From: Natronorubrum aibiense
GTDB taxonomy: Archaea > Halobacteriota > Halobacteria > Halobacteriales > Natrialbaceae
Direction: 5' to 3'
DNA length: 64,000 nucleotides
Assembly: GCF_009392895.1 (NCBI RefSeq)
Contig: NZ_CP045488.1
Location: 2,108,001 to 2,172,000, forward strand
Part shown: piece by piece, positions 34,727-47,150 of the stretch
Layout: each line of letters starts with the position of its first letter
Numbering within the stretch: position 1 is the stretch's first letter
The notes under the pieces: model-generated
Database searches by the model: none
Seen by the model: only the letters and a program-made list of their open reading frames with translations
What the model was told of the DNA's origin: nothing
Position numbers and translations under genes: made by a program

Positions 34727-37291
34727 ATGAGTGAGTCATCGCCGTCGGCGCCGCCCGACTCGAGTCGCACGCTCGAGTTACGGGTGCCCGAGATGGACTG
34801 TCCGTCCTGTGCCGGGAAGGTGACAAACAGCGTCGAGCGGTTGGCGGGGATCGACGGGATCGAGCCGCGGGTGACGAGTGGCCGACTCGTCGTCGAGTAC
34901 GACCCCACGCAAACGAGCGACGCCGAAATCCGCGAGCGGGTCCGTGCGGCGGGCTACGAAATCGTCGACTCGGCGTCCGAACTGACGCTGTCGGTCCCCG
35001 ACATGGACTGTGCCTCGTGTGCCAGCAAAGTGGAGAACGCACTCGAGAGCGCCGACGGCGTCGGCGAGATCGAGACGCGGCCAACGTCGGGCCGTGTCAC
35101 CGTCTCGGTCACCGACGAGACCGACCCCGAGTCGGTCGCCGACGCGATCGGCGCTGCCGGCTACGACGCGACGCCTCTTCAGGACGGCACCGATGCCGTT
35201 GTCGACGAACAGCCGATCTGGCAGAGCCGCCGAGCCATCGGGACCGCGATCGGTGCCGCGATCGTCACGGTCGGGATGGCACTCTCATTTGTCGTCCCGG
35301 CGCTCGATCCGACGCTCGGGACCGTCGCCGGCCGCACCTACGCGCTGTCACACCTCCTGTTCATCGTCGCCGCACTAGTCTCCGGGACGCCAATCTTGCG
35401 GAACGGCTACTACTCCGCGCGCAACCGGAGTCTCGACATCGACTTCCTGATGAGCGTCGGGATCGTCGCCAGCGTGGCGGCTCATCACCCCTTCGAGGGG
35501 GCGATGCTCGCAGTGCTGTTTTCGATCGCCGAGTTGCTCGAGCGGTTCTCGATGGATCGGGCTCGTGACTCGCTGCGGGAACTGATGGATCTCTCGCCGG
35601 AGACGGCGACGATCAAGCGCGCAGACGGCAGCGAGGAAACGATTCCGGCTGATGACCTCGCGGTCGGCGACACAGTCGTGGTCCGGCCAGGTGAGAAGAT
35701 TCCGGCTGACGGAACCGTTCTCGAGGGCGAGAGCGCGATCGACCAGTCACCGATTACGGGCGAAAGCGTCCCCGCCGATAAGGCCGCGGGTGACGAGGTC
35801 TTTGCGGGGACGATCCTCGAGTCGGGCTATCTCGAGGTCGACGTCGAGAGCGAAGCCGACGAGTCGACGATCGCACGGATCGTCAGCATGGTCGAGGACG
35901 CCGAACGGGAGAAGACCGACCGCGAGCAGTTCGTCGACCGCTTTGCGAGCGTCTACACGCCGATCGTCGTCGTGCTCGCGATTGCCGTCGCCGTCGGGCC
36001 GCCGCTGCTCGTCGGGGCGTCGTGGAATACCTGGTTCCTCCGCGGACTGACGTTGCTGGTCATCGCCTGTCCCTGCGCGTTCGTCATCTCGACGCCAGTT
36101 AGCGTCGTCTCGGGGATCACCAGCGCCGCGCGAAACGGTGTGTTGATCAAAGGCGGGCGACACCTCGAGTCCGTCGGCGAAACCGACGTCCTCGCGGTCG
36201 ACAAGACCGGGACGCTGACAACGGGCGATCTCTCCGTGACCGACGTGATCCCGCTCGAAGGAGCCGACGAGGAGACTGTTCTCCGGCGGGCACACGCCGT
36301 CGAACGGCGAAGCGAGCATCCGGTCGGACAGGCGATCGTCGGCTACGCCGACGAACAGGGCGTCGTTCCCGAGACGGACGAACACGACGTGTCGAACTTC
36401 GAGGCCTTGACGGGGAAAGGCGTCCGCGCCGAGGTGGATGGGACGACCCACTACGTCGGCAAGCCCGACCTCTTCGATGATCTCGCCGACTTAGCACACG
36501 TTCACCGGACGACCGACGGAGGGACGACGCTCGAGTCACCCGCCGACTGGCCCCAGTGTGACCGTGAGGGCTGTCTGGACGTCCTGAGCGAGGTCGTTCC
36601 CGACCTCGAGGCCGAGGGCAAGACGGTCGTGATCGTCGGTACCGAGGACGGCCCGATCGGCGTCATCGGCGTCGCAGATCGCGTGCGTCCCGACGCTGCG
36701 TGGGCCGTCTCGCGACTGCAAGCACAGGGTGTCCGCGTCGTGATGCTCACTGGCGACAACGAGGGGACCGCACGCGCAATCGCCGACAGCGTCGGTATCG
36801 AGGAGTATCACGCCGAACTCCTCCCCGACAAGAAACTCGAGTGGATCGACCGGCTCGCGGACGACCACGGCGGCGCGGACGGGACGGGCCACGTCGCCAT
36901 GGTCGGCGACGGGATCAACGACGCGCCAGCGCTCGCGACGGCAGATGTCGGCATCGCGATGGGGGCTGCGGGCACGGATACGGCCCTCGAGACGGCCGAC
37001 GTCGCACTGATGGGCGACGATCTGACGCGGCTACCGTATCTCTTTGCCCTCTCAAGCAAGGCAACTGGCGTTATTCGCCAGAACATCTGGGCGAGTCTGG
37101 GCGTCAAGGCCGTCCTCGCCGCCGGCGCGCCGTTCGGTATCGTGACCGTGATCCACGCGGTCGTCATCGGCGACATGGGAATGAGCCTCGGCGTGACCGG
37201 CAACGCAATGCGACTGGCGAGCGTCGAACCGGAACTTCCAGACGACCTCGAGGGAGAGTCCCTCGAACGTCGAGGCGCGATCGACCGGTGA
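34727..37291 (+). CDS. heavy-metal translocating P1B-type ATPase (Zn/Cd/Pb type)
   Basis: 854 aa efflux pump. Two N-terminal HMA domains with Cys25-x2-Cys28 and Cys95-x2-Cys98, eight membrane helices, the transport motif Cys448-Pro-Cys450, phosphorylated Asp492 in DKTGT, ERRSEHPVGQA (nucleotide-domain His-Pro) and VGDGINDAPAL near the end. The last helices carry the LGVKAV Lys and the DMGMSLGVTGNAMRL Asp, the arrangement of ZntA (P1B-2), not the copper CopA type. So Zn/Cd/Pb is the best guess. The regulator just upstream likely controls it. Removes metal from the cytoplasm. Confidence 0.93.
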   Translation: MSESSPSAPPDSSRTLELRVPEMDCPSCAGKVTNSVERLAGIDGIEPRVTSGRLVVEYDPTQTSDAEIRERVRAAGYEIVDSASELTLSVPDMDCASCASKVENALESADGVGEIETRPTSGRVTVSVTDETDPESVADAIGAAGYDATPLQDGTDAVVDEQPIWQSRRAIGTAIGAAIVTVGMALSFVVPALDPTLGTVAGRTYALSHLLFIVAALVSGTPILRNGYYSARNRSLDIDFLMSVGIVASVAAHHPFEGAMLAVLFSIAELLERFSMDRARDSLRELMDLSPETATIKRADGSEETIPADDLAVGDTVVVRPGEKIPADGTVLEGESAIDQSPITGESVPADKAAGDEVFAGTILESGYLEVDVESEADESTIARIVSMVEDAEREKTDREQFVDRFASVYTPIVVVLAIAVAVGPPLLVGASWNTWFLRGLTLLVIACPCAFVISTPVSVVSGITSAARNGVLIKGGRHLESVGETDVLAVDKTGTLTTGDLSVTDVIPLEGADEETVLRRAHAVERRSEHPVGQAIVGYADEQGVVPETDEHDVSNFEALTGKGVRAEVDGTTHYVGKPDLFDDLADLAHVHRTTDGGTTLESPADWPQCDREGCLDVLSEVVPDLEAEGKTVVIVGTEDGPIGVIGVADRVRPDAAWAVSRLQAQGVRVVMLTGDNEGTARAIADSVGIEEYHAELLPDKKLEWIDRLADDHGGADGTGHVAMVGDGINDAPALATADVGIAMGAAGTDTALETADVALMGDDLTRLPYLFALSSKATGVIRQNIWASLGVKAVLAAGAPFGIVTVIHAVVIGDMGMSLGVTGNAMRLASVEPELPDDLEGESLERRGAIDR

Positions 37292-37529
37292 CGCGGGTCG
37301 GTACGGTACCGTCCGCCCGGCCGTCGACTTCCACGGGACGAGGCCAGCGAGCGAATCGGCAACGGGTGCGACTGGCAAGGTCCCCGGCTGACTGACCCGT
37401 TCTGGAACGCATCGCTACTCCGGAACTGATCGGACCTAACCCCTCGAGTAGCGTCCGAACGGCCTCGCTTTCGGCTGCTTGCGTAGTTTGGTGAGAGAGC
37501 TTTACTCGACCGGACCATATCTTCTCGTG

Positions 37530-39392
37530 ATGACACAAATACCGCCTGCTGACCACGGTGTACCGGCGGCCGACGATGCCGGCGGCATCGACGGCCGACT
37601 GCCACAAGGCGGAGCCGAGGCTGACGACCGCGACCACGAGGTCACGTCCGACATCGTCACCACATCGGTGCTCGTCATCGGGGCGGGCGCTGCCGGAGCT
37701 CGAGTCGCCATCGAACTGGCCGAGTCGGGTCTCGAGCCGCTCGTCGTCGGTAAACGCGATTACGGCGACGCCCACACGACGTGGGCCGCCGGCGGAATCA
37801 ACGCCGCGCTCGGCTCGCTCGATCCGGAAGACGACTGGCCCATTCACGCCGCGGACACGCTGAACGAAGGCCACCATCTGAACGACCCGGAGGCCGTCGA
37901 GCTGACGACCAAACACATGCCCGACCGGATCCGCGAACTCGACGAATGGGGGCTGTCGTTCGCCCGAACCGACGACGGGGCGATCAACCAGCGATACTTC
38001 GGCGCGCAGTCCTATCGTCGAACCTGTTTCGTCGGTGATCGAACCGGCGAGGCCATGCTCGAGACGCTGATCGACCGCGCGAAAGCGCTCGAGATCCCCT
38101 ACCGCGAGAACGTGATGATCACCCGGCTGCTCTCGGACGGCACGCGCGTCGACGGCGCGGTCGGCTTCGACATGGAGACCGGCGAGGGGCTGTTGTTCCG
38201 AACGAACCACGTCGTGTTGGCGGCGGGTGGCTTCTCGGCGGCCTACCAGCGCCACTCCTCGCGAGACGACGAGAACAACGGCGACGCACAGGCGCTGGCG
38301 CTCGAGGCGGGAGCCCGACTGCTCGACACCGAGTTCGTCCAGTTCCACCCCACCGGCATGGTCGGAGAACGCTACGGCGAGGAGTGGGACGGTCGACTCG
38401 TGACGGAGGCCGTCCGCGGAGAGGGTGGCCGACTCTACAACGCGGATGGCGAGCGGTTCATGGAGCGGTACTCGCCGGACCAGATGGAACTCGACGCCAG
38501 AGACGTGGTCGCGCGAGCGATTGCAGCGGAGATCCGCGAAGGGCGGGGAACCGAACACGGCGGCGTCTACCTCGACATCTCCCACCGCGATTCGAAGTAC
38601 ATTCGCGAGCGACTGCCGACGATGGTCGACCGGTTCGAGAAACTCGGCGTCGATATCACGGCGGAACCGATGGAAGTCGGGCCGACGGCCCACTACACGA
38701 TGGGCGGCGTCGATATCGACTTCCGGACAGGGGAGACCGGCGTCGACGGACTGTACGCCGTCGGTGAGGCGGTCGCGGGCGTCCACGGGGCGAACCGCCT
38801 CGGTGGCAACTCGCTGGCCGAAACTGTTGCGATCGGTAAACTCGTCGGCGAGCACGTCAGCGAACAGGTCACCGCAGCCGACCACGAGCCCACGATCACC
38901 GACGGCCAGCGGGCGCTTGCCGAACGCGAGTTTGCCGCTCTCGCGGAGCTAGCCGCCGCCGACGGCGACGCCACGCCCGAGACGCTGCTCGAGGAACTCG
39001 GCGACCTGCTGTGGACCCACGCCGGGATCCTCCGCAACGAGGACGGGCTCCGTGAGGGGCTGGACCATCTCGAGGACCTGCGCGCGCGGACAGCCGATCT
39101 CCAGATCGACGGCGACCGCACCTCCCGATCGTTCGAGTACGCCGTCGACCTCTCGATGAGCCTCACCGTCGCCGAGGTGTTGCTCCGGACGGCCCTCGAG
39201 CGGACCGAGTCCCGCGGTGCACACTATCGAACGGATTTCCCGGAGACGGACCCGGATTGGCGACAGAACCTCATCGTCTCGGCCGACGAGCGCGGGCTCT
39301 CGATCCGACGCCGGGGCGTCGCCGAACCGAGCGAGCCGGTCCGTGAGGCGCTCGAGGAAGGGTACGCACTCGACTACCACCACCTCGAGTGA
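37530..39392 (+). CDS. FAD-dependent L-aspartate oxidase / fumarate reductase-like flavoprotein
   Basis: 620 aa of the SdhA/FrdA/NadB family. FAD loop VLVIGAGAAGARVAIELAES, flavin-linked region HTTWAAGGINAALGS, substrate loop VQFHPTGMVGERYG, HYTMGGVDIDF and NRLGGNSLAETVAIG are present, and a helical C-terminal domain covers about 480-590. It stands alone, unlike the sdhCDBA operon. In archaea this isolated form is usually called L-aspartate oxidase (first step of NAD synthesis, giving iminoaspartate), but the family signatures do not separate it from a soluble fumarate reductase. A 50-residue hydrophilic N-terminal extension is unusual. nadA and nadC are not visible. Confidence 0.85.
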   Translation: MTQIPPADHGVPAADDAGGIDGRLPQGGAEADDRDHEVTSDIVTTSVLVIGAGAAGARVAIELAESGLEPLVVGKRDYGDAHTTWAAGGINAALGSLDPEDDWPIHAADTLNEGHHLNDPEAVELTTKHMPDRIRELDEWGLSFARTDDGAINQRYFGAQSYRRTCFVGDRTGEAMLETLIDRAKALEIPYRENVMITRLLSDGTRVDGAVGFDMETGEGLLFRTNHVVLAAGGFSAAYQRHSSRDDENNGDAQALALEAGARLLDTEFVQFHPTGMVGERYGEEWDGRLVTEAVRGEGGRLYNADGERFMERYSPDQMELDARDVVARAIAAEIREGRGTEHGGVYLDISHRDSKYIRERLPTMVDRFEKLGVDITAEPMEVGPTAHYTMGGVDIDFRTGETGVDGLYAVGEAVAGVHGANRLGGNSLAETVAIGKLVGEHVSEQVTAADHEPTITDGQRALAEREFAALAELAAADGDATPETLLEELGDLLWTHAGILRNEDGLREGLDHLEDLRARTADLQIDGDRTSRSFEYAVDLSMSLTVAEVLLRTALERTESRGAHYRTDFPETDPDWRQNLIVSADERGLSIRRRGVAEPSEPVREALEEGYALDYHHLE

Positions 39393-39478
39393 GCACGCAG
39401 ACGGACTCCTGTCCGTCAGTTCCGGCGGCGTACTCGCCCGCCAGCGGTGCCGCCGGGACACAGTGACAGCAGACCGTC

Positions 39479-40078
39479 TCAGGCCTCGTACTCGGCCCAG
39501 ATGTACCGCGACGCGAGACTGCGGTAGGGCCGCCACGGCTCGGCCACGTCTCGCATCTCGGCTCGCGTCAGTTCTGCCCCATCGTTGTACAGCGATTCGA
39601 TGCCGCGTCGAATCGCCAGATCGCCGAGCGGCAACACGTCCGGTCGCTGGAGAACGAACATGAGGTACATATGGGCGGTCCACTCACCGATCCCGGTTAT
39701 CTCGGTGAGTTCTGCGATGACCGCTTCGTTCGTGTACCCGGCGAGGCCGGCCCGCGTGAGATCGCGCTCTTGGAATGCACGGGCGGCGTTTTCGACGTAG
39801 TCGGCTTTCGTCCTCGAGAGCCCGGCCTCGAGCAGGTCTGCTCTGGACGCTTCGAGGACGGCTTCGGGCGTAACGTCTCCCCCGAGAACGTCGAAGACAC
39901 GCTCGCGGACGGCAGCCGCACTCGCCGTCGATAACTGCTGGTTGATGATCGACACGCAGAGGCGTTCGTACTCGTTCGGGTTCGACTCGAGTGGATGTGG
40001 CTCGCGGCGGTCGATCACGCCCGCCATCACGGGGTCGGCTCGGAGGACGGTCTCCGGATCAGGATCGGCGTCGGCCAT
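39479..40078 (-). CDS. AlkA-like DNA glycosylase (HhH-GPD)
   Basis: 199 aa, helix-hairpin-helix glycosylase removing alkylated bases such as 3-methyladenine. The HhH motif is LTEITGIGEWTAHMYLM (around residues 121-137), followed by the catalytic Asp in LPLGDLAIRRG (about 148). N-terminal helices QQLSTASAAAVRERVFDVLG complete the fold. The length and the absence of a Cys cluster separate it from Nth/MutY. Start MADADPDPE at 40078 is preferred to 40108. Convergent with the flavoprotein gene. Confidence 0.9.
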   Translation of the reverse strand: MADADPDPETVLRADPVMAGVIDRREPHPLESNPNEYERLCVSIINQQLSTASAAAVRERVFDVLGGDVTPEAVLEASRADLLEAGLSRTKADYVENAARAFQERDLTRAGLAGYTNEAVIAELTEITGIGEWTAHMYLMFVLQRPDVLPLGDLAIRRGIESLYNDGAELTRAEMRDVAEPWRPYRSLASRYIWAEYEA

Positions 40079-40194
40079 GCTCGGTGGCTCGAAGGCTCGA
40101 GTGGACAAAAAGACGGTGGTCGAAAAGCGAGCGGCCGTCGTTGCTCGAGTCGGCGACCGACTCGGGTTCGGTCAGATCGGGGTGCTGTTCCGAG

Positions 40195-42901
<2,707 letters not shown>

Positions 42902-44245
42902 TTACTCTTCTTCTTCGGGCGTGTCGTGAGCGTCGCTGTCCGTCCGTCGGCTGACATCGACCTGGTAGTTCTCGAGGATGTCGCGGCCGAGGATGACGGG
43001 GTAGTCCATGTGGCTGCGGTCTTCGACGCTTGCGGTGACGGTGTGTTGGTTCCCGCCGACGCCGATGACGACGTCGACGACGGGACGACTCTTTGCGGTC
43101 TTGCTACTGCCGGAGCGGATCCGCGTGATGGATTTGATCGGGCCGGCCCCGATGTCGGCCGCGAGTCCAGTGTCGATACTCGTCCGCGTCGCACCGGTGT
43201 CGGATTTCGCCATCACGGATTTCGAGCCGCTGGTTCCCGAGAGGACGATCTCCTCTGTGTAGCCGATCACAGCCGGCTCGGCGTCCGGTTTGGACGACCG
43301 GCTCGGCTGGGCCGTCGGCCGGGAGTCATCGAGGACGTTCGAGAGTTCCTGGACGCGCTCTTCGTCGACTTCACCGCCCGCGCGCTCGATCGCGAGCTTT
43401 GCGATGTAGGGTGCCGGACTGACGTGAGTCGCCTCGTACAGACCCTTGAATCCCGCCGTTGGGTTGACCTCGAGGACGAACCAACCGTCGTCGCCTTCGA
43501 CAAGGTCGACGCCGGCGTAGTCGAGACCGATGGCGTTGGATGCCTGTCGAGCCATCGCTCGAGCCTCTTCGGGGAGGTCGTCGGTCGCGTTTTCGACGGA
43601 GCCGCCGAGGGCGACGTTGGTTCGCCAGTCGTTGTCGGGTGCGTAGCGGTACATCGCGCCGATGATCTCGCCACCGACGACGTAGACGCGAACGTCTCGG
43701 TGTTTGGCCCCGTCCCGGTCGATCAGTTCCTGCAAGAATGCGTATCGGTTGCCGACTTTCGCGTTGATCGGCTCGTCGCGGCCGACTTTCCAGGTGCCGC
43801 CGCCGTGAGTGCCGATCGCTGTTTTATAGACTGCTTCCTCGCCGTAGCGGTCGCGTGCGGCGTTGAGCTGTTCGCTGTTGAGCGCGAGGGTGACGTTGGG
43901 GGTCTGGACATCGTTCGCGGCGAGCGTCGTCGCCGTCGAGAGCTTATGCATTGCCGTCAACACCGTCGCCGGCTCGTTCAACATCGGCATCAGCTGTGCG
44001 AACGTGTTTGCAAGCCCGAGTTCTTCAGCGGGCTGTTCGGTGTTCGACAGCAGCATCCGATTCGCGATGACGTCCACGTCCGGCTCGAGGACGACCTCAC
44101 CGTCAGTGACGCTGACGGCAGTGTTCTCGTTTCGAAGCCATTCCGTATCGTGACCCAGTGCCTCGACCGCGTTCAAAATCGCCTTTGTCTCTTTGCTTGT
44201 ATGAAGACTCAATACCCCGACAGTGACAGGATCTGCAACAGCCAT
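42902..44245 (-). CDS. RimK-type ATP-grasp ligase fused to a retropepsin-like zinc-dependent protease domain
   Basis: 447 aa. Residues about 1-285 are an ATP-grasp glutamate ligase of the RimK family: VYKTAIGTHGGGTWKVG (flexible glycine loop), RDVRVYVVGGEIIGAMYRYA and VDLVEGDDGWFVLEVNPTAG (Mg-binding Glu/Asn). Residues about 310-447 form a retropepsin-like domain (RimB/ATP-dependent zinc protease type) with the DTGA catalytic signature in AKSDTGATRTSID and YPVILGRDILENYQVDV. RimK adds glutamates to a protein or peptide; RimB-type proteases remove or trim such tails. The fusion joins both activities in one chain, separated by a Ser/Pro linker (about 286-308). Partners nearby: flippase, GNAT and aspartoacylase-like enzyme. 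Confidence 0.9.
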   Translation of the reverse strand: MAVADPVTVGVLSLHTSKETKAILNAVEALGHDTEWLRNENTAVSVTDGEVVLEPDVDVIANRMLLSNTEQPAEELGLANTFAQLMPMLNEPATVLTAMHKLSTATTLAANDVQTPNVTLALNSEQLNAARDRYGEEAVYKTAIGTHGGGTWKVGRDEPINAKVGNRYAFLQELIDRDGAKHRDVRVYVVGGEIIGAMYRYAPDNDWRTNVALGGSVENATDDLPEEARAMARQASNAIGLDYAGVDLVEGDDGWFVLEVNPTAGFKGLYEATHVSPAPYIAKLAIERAGGEVDEERVQELSNVLDDSRPTAQPSRSSKPDAEPAVIGYTEEIVLSGTSGSKSVMAKSDTGATRTSIDTGLAADIGAGPIKSITRIRSGSSKTAKSRPVVDVVIGVGGNQHTVTASVEDRSHMDYPVILGRDILENYQVDVSRRTDSDAHDTPEEEE

Positions 44246-44471
44246 ACGGAGTCACAGGGCAACGTAGGCAAAAAGTATACTGTCATCGTAACCGACAGAA
44301 ATCTGAGGTATGACTTCGTTCGATCGCCCGACGGCAGCGTAATCGGCGGCTATGATGTGCGTGGTATTCTCTAACTGACTGTCGGATCCGGTGATGCGTT
44401 CATTGACCGACCTCGACGAACTCACATCCCAGAGTGTGGTAACCGTGTTTCCCCACTGATCGCGTCGCAAG

Positions 44472-45941
44472 TCACGTCACTGTGGATCGAACCGCTTGGG
44501 GATCGACGAGTCCGCTCACAACGGCGAGGATCGCCCACGTCACCGCGCCGAGTGCGATCGCGCCGATCAACATGAGTGGACTCGAAACCAGCGGCGTCAC
44601 GAGTAACACGGCGAGCGCCATCACGCCGGTGATCCCACAGATCAGTCCCATCGTCTTGCCCAGTCGACGAAGTCGCAGCGAGAGTTCCGAGTGGACGATG
44701 TAGAGGTTCACCGCGACGTACACCGAGTGGGTGGCGACCGTCGCGATCGCCGCGCCGACGACACCGATCGTCGGAATGAGCACGAGATTGAGCCCGAAGT
44801 TAGCCGCCGAGGTCCCCCCTTTCGCGATGGCCCGCGCTCGAGCGCGGCCGAGATAGTCAAGACTGTCGCTGGTCAGGTTCGTAATCGCCTGCAGGATGAT
44901 GAAGACGGCGAGGACCTGCAAGACGGGGACTGCGCCCGCATAATCGCCGCCGAAAACCATCGTGACGAGCGGGTCCGCGACGATGACGAGTCCGACGGTC
45001 GCCGGAATGTAGAGCAACATCGTATTCGTCAGCGACGTCTCGTAGATCCGACGTGCCTGCTCGAGTTGGCCCGTCGCTTTCTGCTCGCCGAAATTCGGTG
45101 AGATGGTAAAGCCGAGCGATTCGGCGGGTGCGAGGACGAAATCCGAGATCTGCTTTCCGAGCGTGTAGAACGCAACCGCGGTCGGGGTTAGAAAGACGCC
45201 GACGAGCACGGTGTCGATCTGCTTGTCGACTACGTTCGCACTGCGCGTCGCCGTCAGCGGCACGCTGTACTCGAGGAGTCGCTGTGAGAGTCCGTCCTCG
45301 TACGTCTCGGCTGGTTCGTAGCGGGCGTAGAATTTGTAATACAACAGGGCGAGTCCGATCGCGGCCGAGATCGCGTAGCCAACAACGTAGCCGAAAAAGG
45401 CCCCGAGTGCGCCCAGTCCCATGAGGACGAATCCGACGGCAAAAGCGAGGCGAGCGGCACCACTGACTGCCTGAACGATCGCGCTGTATCCGAGGTTATT
45501 GAATCCCTGAAAGGCGATCTGTGTGAAGGTACTGAACGAGAAGACGGTGATGTAGATGACACCTGCTGCGAGAAACGGCGCGGCCGACGGTTCGCCCAGA
45601 CTGATCGCAAGCTCCTCGTGAAACACCACGAGAAGGTAGGAAACGAGCGTGATGATGACGATCTTAACCGAGATCGTCGTCTTGATCAGGTGGGGGATCT
45701 GTCCCGGCGCTTTCTCCCGGTACTCCGAGAAGTACCGCGCTGCCGACTTCCCGAGGCCGAGATCCGCGACCAACTGAACCATCGCGAGCACCCCGATCAC
45801 CCAGTACAGCGTCCCGTAGCTGTCCGGATCGAGGAGATACCGCGCCAGCAAGAACATTAACAGCGCGCTCGAGAGCATGTAGACGGCTCGAGCGACGAGC
45901 GTTGCCTTGAACCCGTGGACGATGTGATCCTGTCTACTCAT
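44472..45941 (-). CDS. Wzx-type oligosaccharide flippase
   Basis: 489 aa with about 12-14 membrane helices, polysaccharide biosynthesis protein/MVF superfamily. N-terminal MSRQDHIVHGFKATLVARA, then AARYFSEYREKAPGQIPHLI and a C-terminal hydrophobic region. Such flippases turn lipid-linked glycans or peptides across the membrane, for example for S-layer glycosylation or capsule. It is on the same strand as the RimK fusion but 226 bases upstream, so not clearly in one operon. No glycosyltransferases are visible nearby except possibly a remnant at 45954-46157. Confidence 0.9.
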   Translation of the reverse strand: MSRQDHIVHGFKATLVARAVYMLSSALLMFLLARYLLDPDSYGTLYWVIGVLAMVQLVADLGLGKSAARYFSEYREKAPGQIPHLIKTTISVKIVIITLVSYLLVVFHEELAISLGEPSAAPFLAAGVIYITVFSFSTFTQIAFQGFNNLGYSAIVQAVSGAARLAFAVGFVLMGLGALGAFFGYVVGYAISAAIGLALLYYKFYARYEPAETYEDGLSQRLLEYSVPLTATRSANVVDKQIDTVLVGVFLTPTAVAFYTLGKQISDFVLAPAESLGFTISPNFGEQKATGQLEQARRIYETSLTNTMLLYIPATVGLVIVADPLVTMVFGGDYAGAVPVLQVLAVFIILQAITNLTSDSLDYLGRARARAIAKGGTSAANFGLNLVLIPTIGVVGAAIATVATHSVYVAVNLYIVHSELSLRLRRLGKTMGLICGITGVMALAVLLVTPLVSSPLMLIGAIALGAVTWAILAVVSGLVDPQAVRSTVT

Positions 45942-45953
45942 GTGAAAGACATC

Positions 45954-46157
45954 TCACTCGAGCGGTGGTCGGCCGCTCGACCGACGCGCGGCGTCGAGAT
46001 ACTCGACGTGAAGCGTGAATCGCCAATTGTAATGCGGTGACAACAGGTATCCGAACGCGATATCACGAGTGAACGCTCGGCTTACGCCGTCGATCTCTGC
46101 CCAGCGTTTGAATCGGGGCCGTCGTCGGCTTTTCCTCGAATCGGCGTGCTGGCCCAC
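45954..46157 (-). pseudogene. possible gene remnant or small gene before the flippase
   Basis: 67-codon open frame on the minus strand ending 12 bases before the flippase start. Its C-terminal two thirds (GVSRAFTRDIAFGYLLSPHY, then WRFTLHVEYLDAARR) has a natural protein-like composition, while the N-terminal part is Arg-rich and reads like noise. This suggests the 3' end of a longer gene, interrupted upstream by frameshift or deletion. I do not recognise the family; a glycosyltransferase tail is only a guess from position. Confidence 0.35.
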
Positions 46158-46237
46158 CGTGGTAAGTGCCCCGTACCGTGCTCAGAAATCCAGCCACCGT
46201 GGTCGAACCTAGCGTGACCGAGCCCGTCTGTGCGACC

Positions 46238-46987
46238 CTAGAGATACGACGAGTCCCACCGCGTCGCCTTCCGTCGGTTCCCACAGACGTTACATTCGAC
46301 ACGCCCCATCGCGTCCATGGCATTGTCGATCGAGTTGCAGTTTCCACAGAGCAACGCGTACTGCTCCGTCCGATCCTCGTTCTTGTACGCGCTGTAAAAC
46401 GGTGCTTTCGCACCGCGGGACGCCTCGCCGTAGCTCACGTAGATCGTCTCGCCGTCGACCTCGAGTTCGTCGACAGCGCCCCAGCCTTCCTCACCGATCT
46501 CGCTTTCGACGTAGACGTTTTCGGTAAACGTCTGGTCACCGATCTCGACCTCGCGCTGGCCGGCCTGCTCGAAGCCGTGATCCTGGTAAAACTCGTTGCC
46601 ACCCTCGTTGTCCTCGAGGACGAGACACTGGATGTGGTCGGCTCCTTCCCCGAGCAGCCGCTCGCGGGTTCGGACGAGCAAGCGGACACCCGTGCCACCG
46701 CCACGGTGGTCGGGATCGATGTGGAGCCACAACAGTCGGCCGGTGTCGTAGCGTTGGCCGACCAGATCACTCTGTGAGAAGCCAACGATCTCGCCGTCGC
46801 GTTCGACGACGAGGACGAGCGAGTGATCGTCCTCGAGTTCGTCGTCAAACGAGTCGCCGTACCACTGTTCGACGGCCTCGTCGATCGTCTCGCCGCCGAG
46901 GAAGTCAGTGTACGTCGAGTTGAGCGAGCGATGGGCGATCGAGCGAATGGTATCGATGTCGGCAGTAGTCGCTTCACGAATCTCCAT
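46238..46987 (-). CDS. GNAT acetyltransferase with C-terminal zinc ribbon
   Basis: 249 aa. Residues 1-150 are a GNAT domain (EIREATTADIDTIRSIAHRS, acetyl-CoA-binding loop DPDHRGGGTGVRLLVRTRE, FYQDHGFEQAG). After a linker, residues about 215-240 form a zinc ribbon: CGNC ... CNVC (two CxxC pairs 16 residues apart). Acetylates an amino group of an unknown substrate; the zinc ribbon could bind protein or nucleic acid. Start 46987 gives the family-typical MEIREA. It diverges from the aspartoacylase-like gene at 47151. Confidence 0.88.
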   Translation of the reverse strand: MEIREATTADIDTIRSIAHRSLNSTYTDFLGGETIDEAVEQWYGDSFDDELEDDHSLVLVVERDGEIVGFSQSDLVGQRYDTGRLLWLHIDPDHRGGGTGVRLLVRTRERLLGEGADHIQCLVLEDNEGGNEFYQDHGFEQAGQREVEIGDQTFTENVYVESEIGEEGWGAVDELEVDGETIYVSYGEASRGAKAPFYSAYKNEDRTEQYALLCGNCNSIDNAMDAMGRVECNVCGNRRKATRWDSSYL

Positions 46988-47150
46988 GCGTGGGGGTAAC
47001 ACATCATCCTACAAAACATATGCCCACGGGGAGACTTTTTCCCCGACTCTCGTTCGATGGAACGACGATCTTTTCCGTAAAATCAACACTGACGCCGGCT
47101 CATCGGACCAACAGGAGAAGATTCACATTGCTCCCACCGGAGATACTGCT

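Noticed and set aside
37164-38885. 573-codon minus-strand open frame
   Set aside because: Antisense to the flavoprotein and ATPase end; Arg/Val/Asp-rich composition typical of shadow frames, no motif.
44252-44470. 72-codon minus-strand frame between the RimK fusion and the flippase
   Set aside because: No start context and no similarity; composition is consistent with promoter DNA of the RimK fusion.
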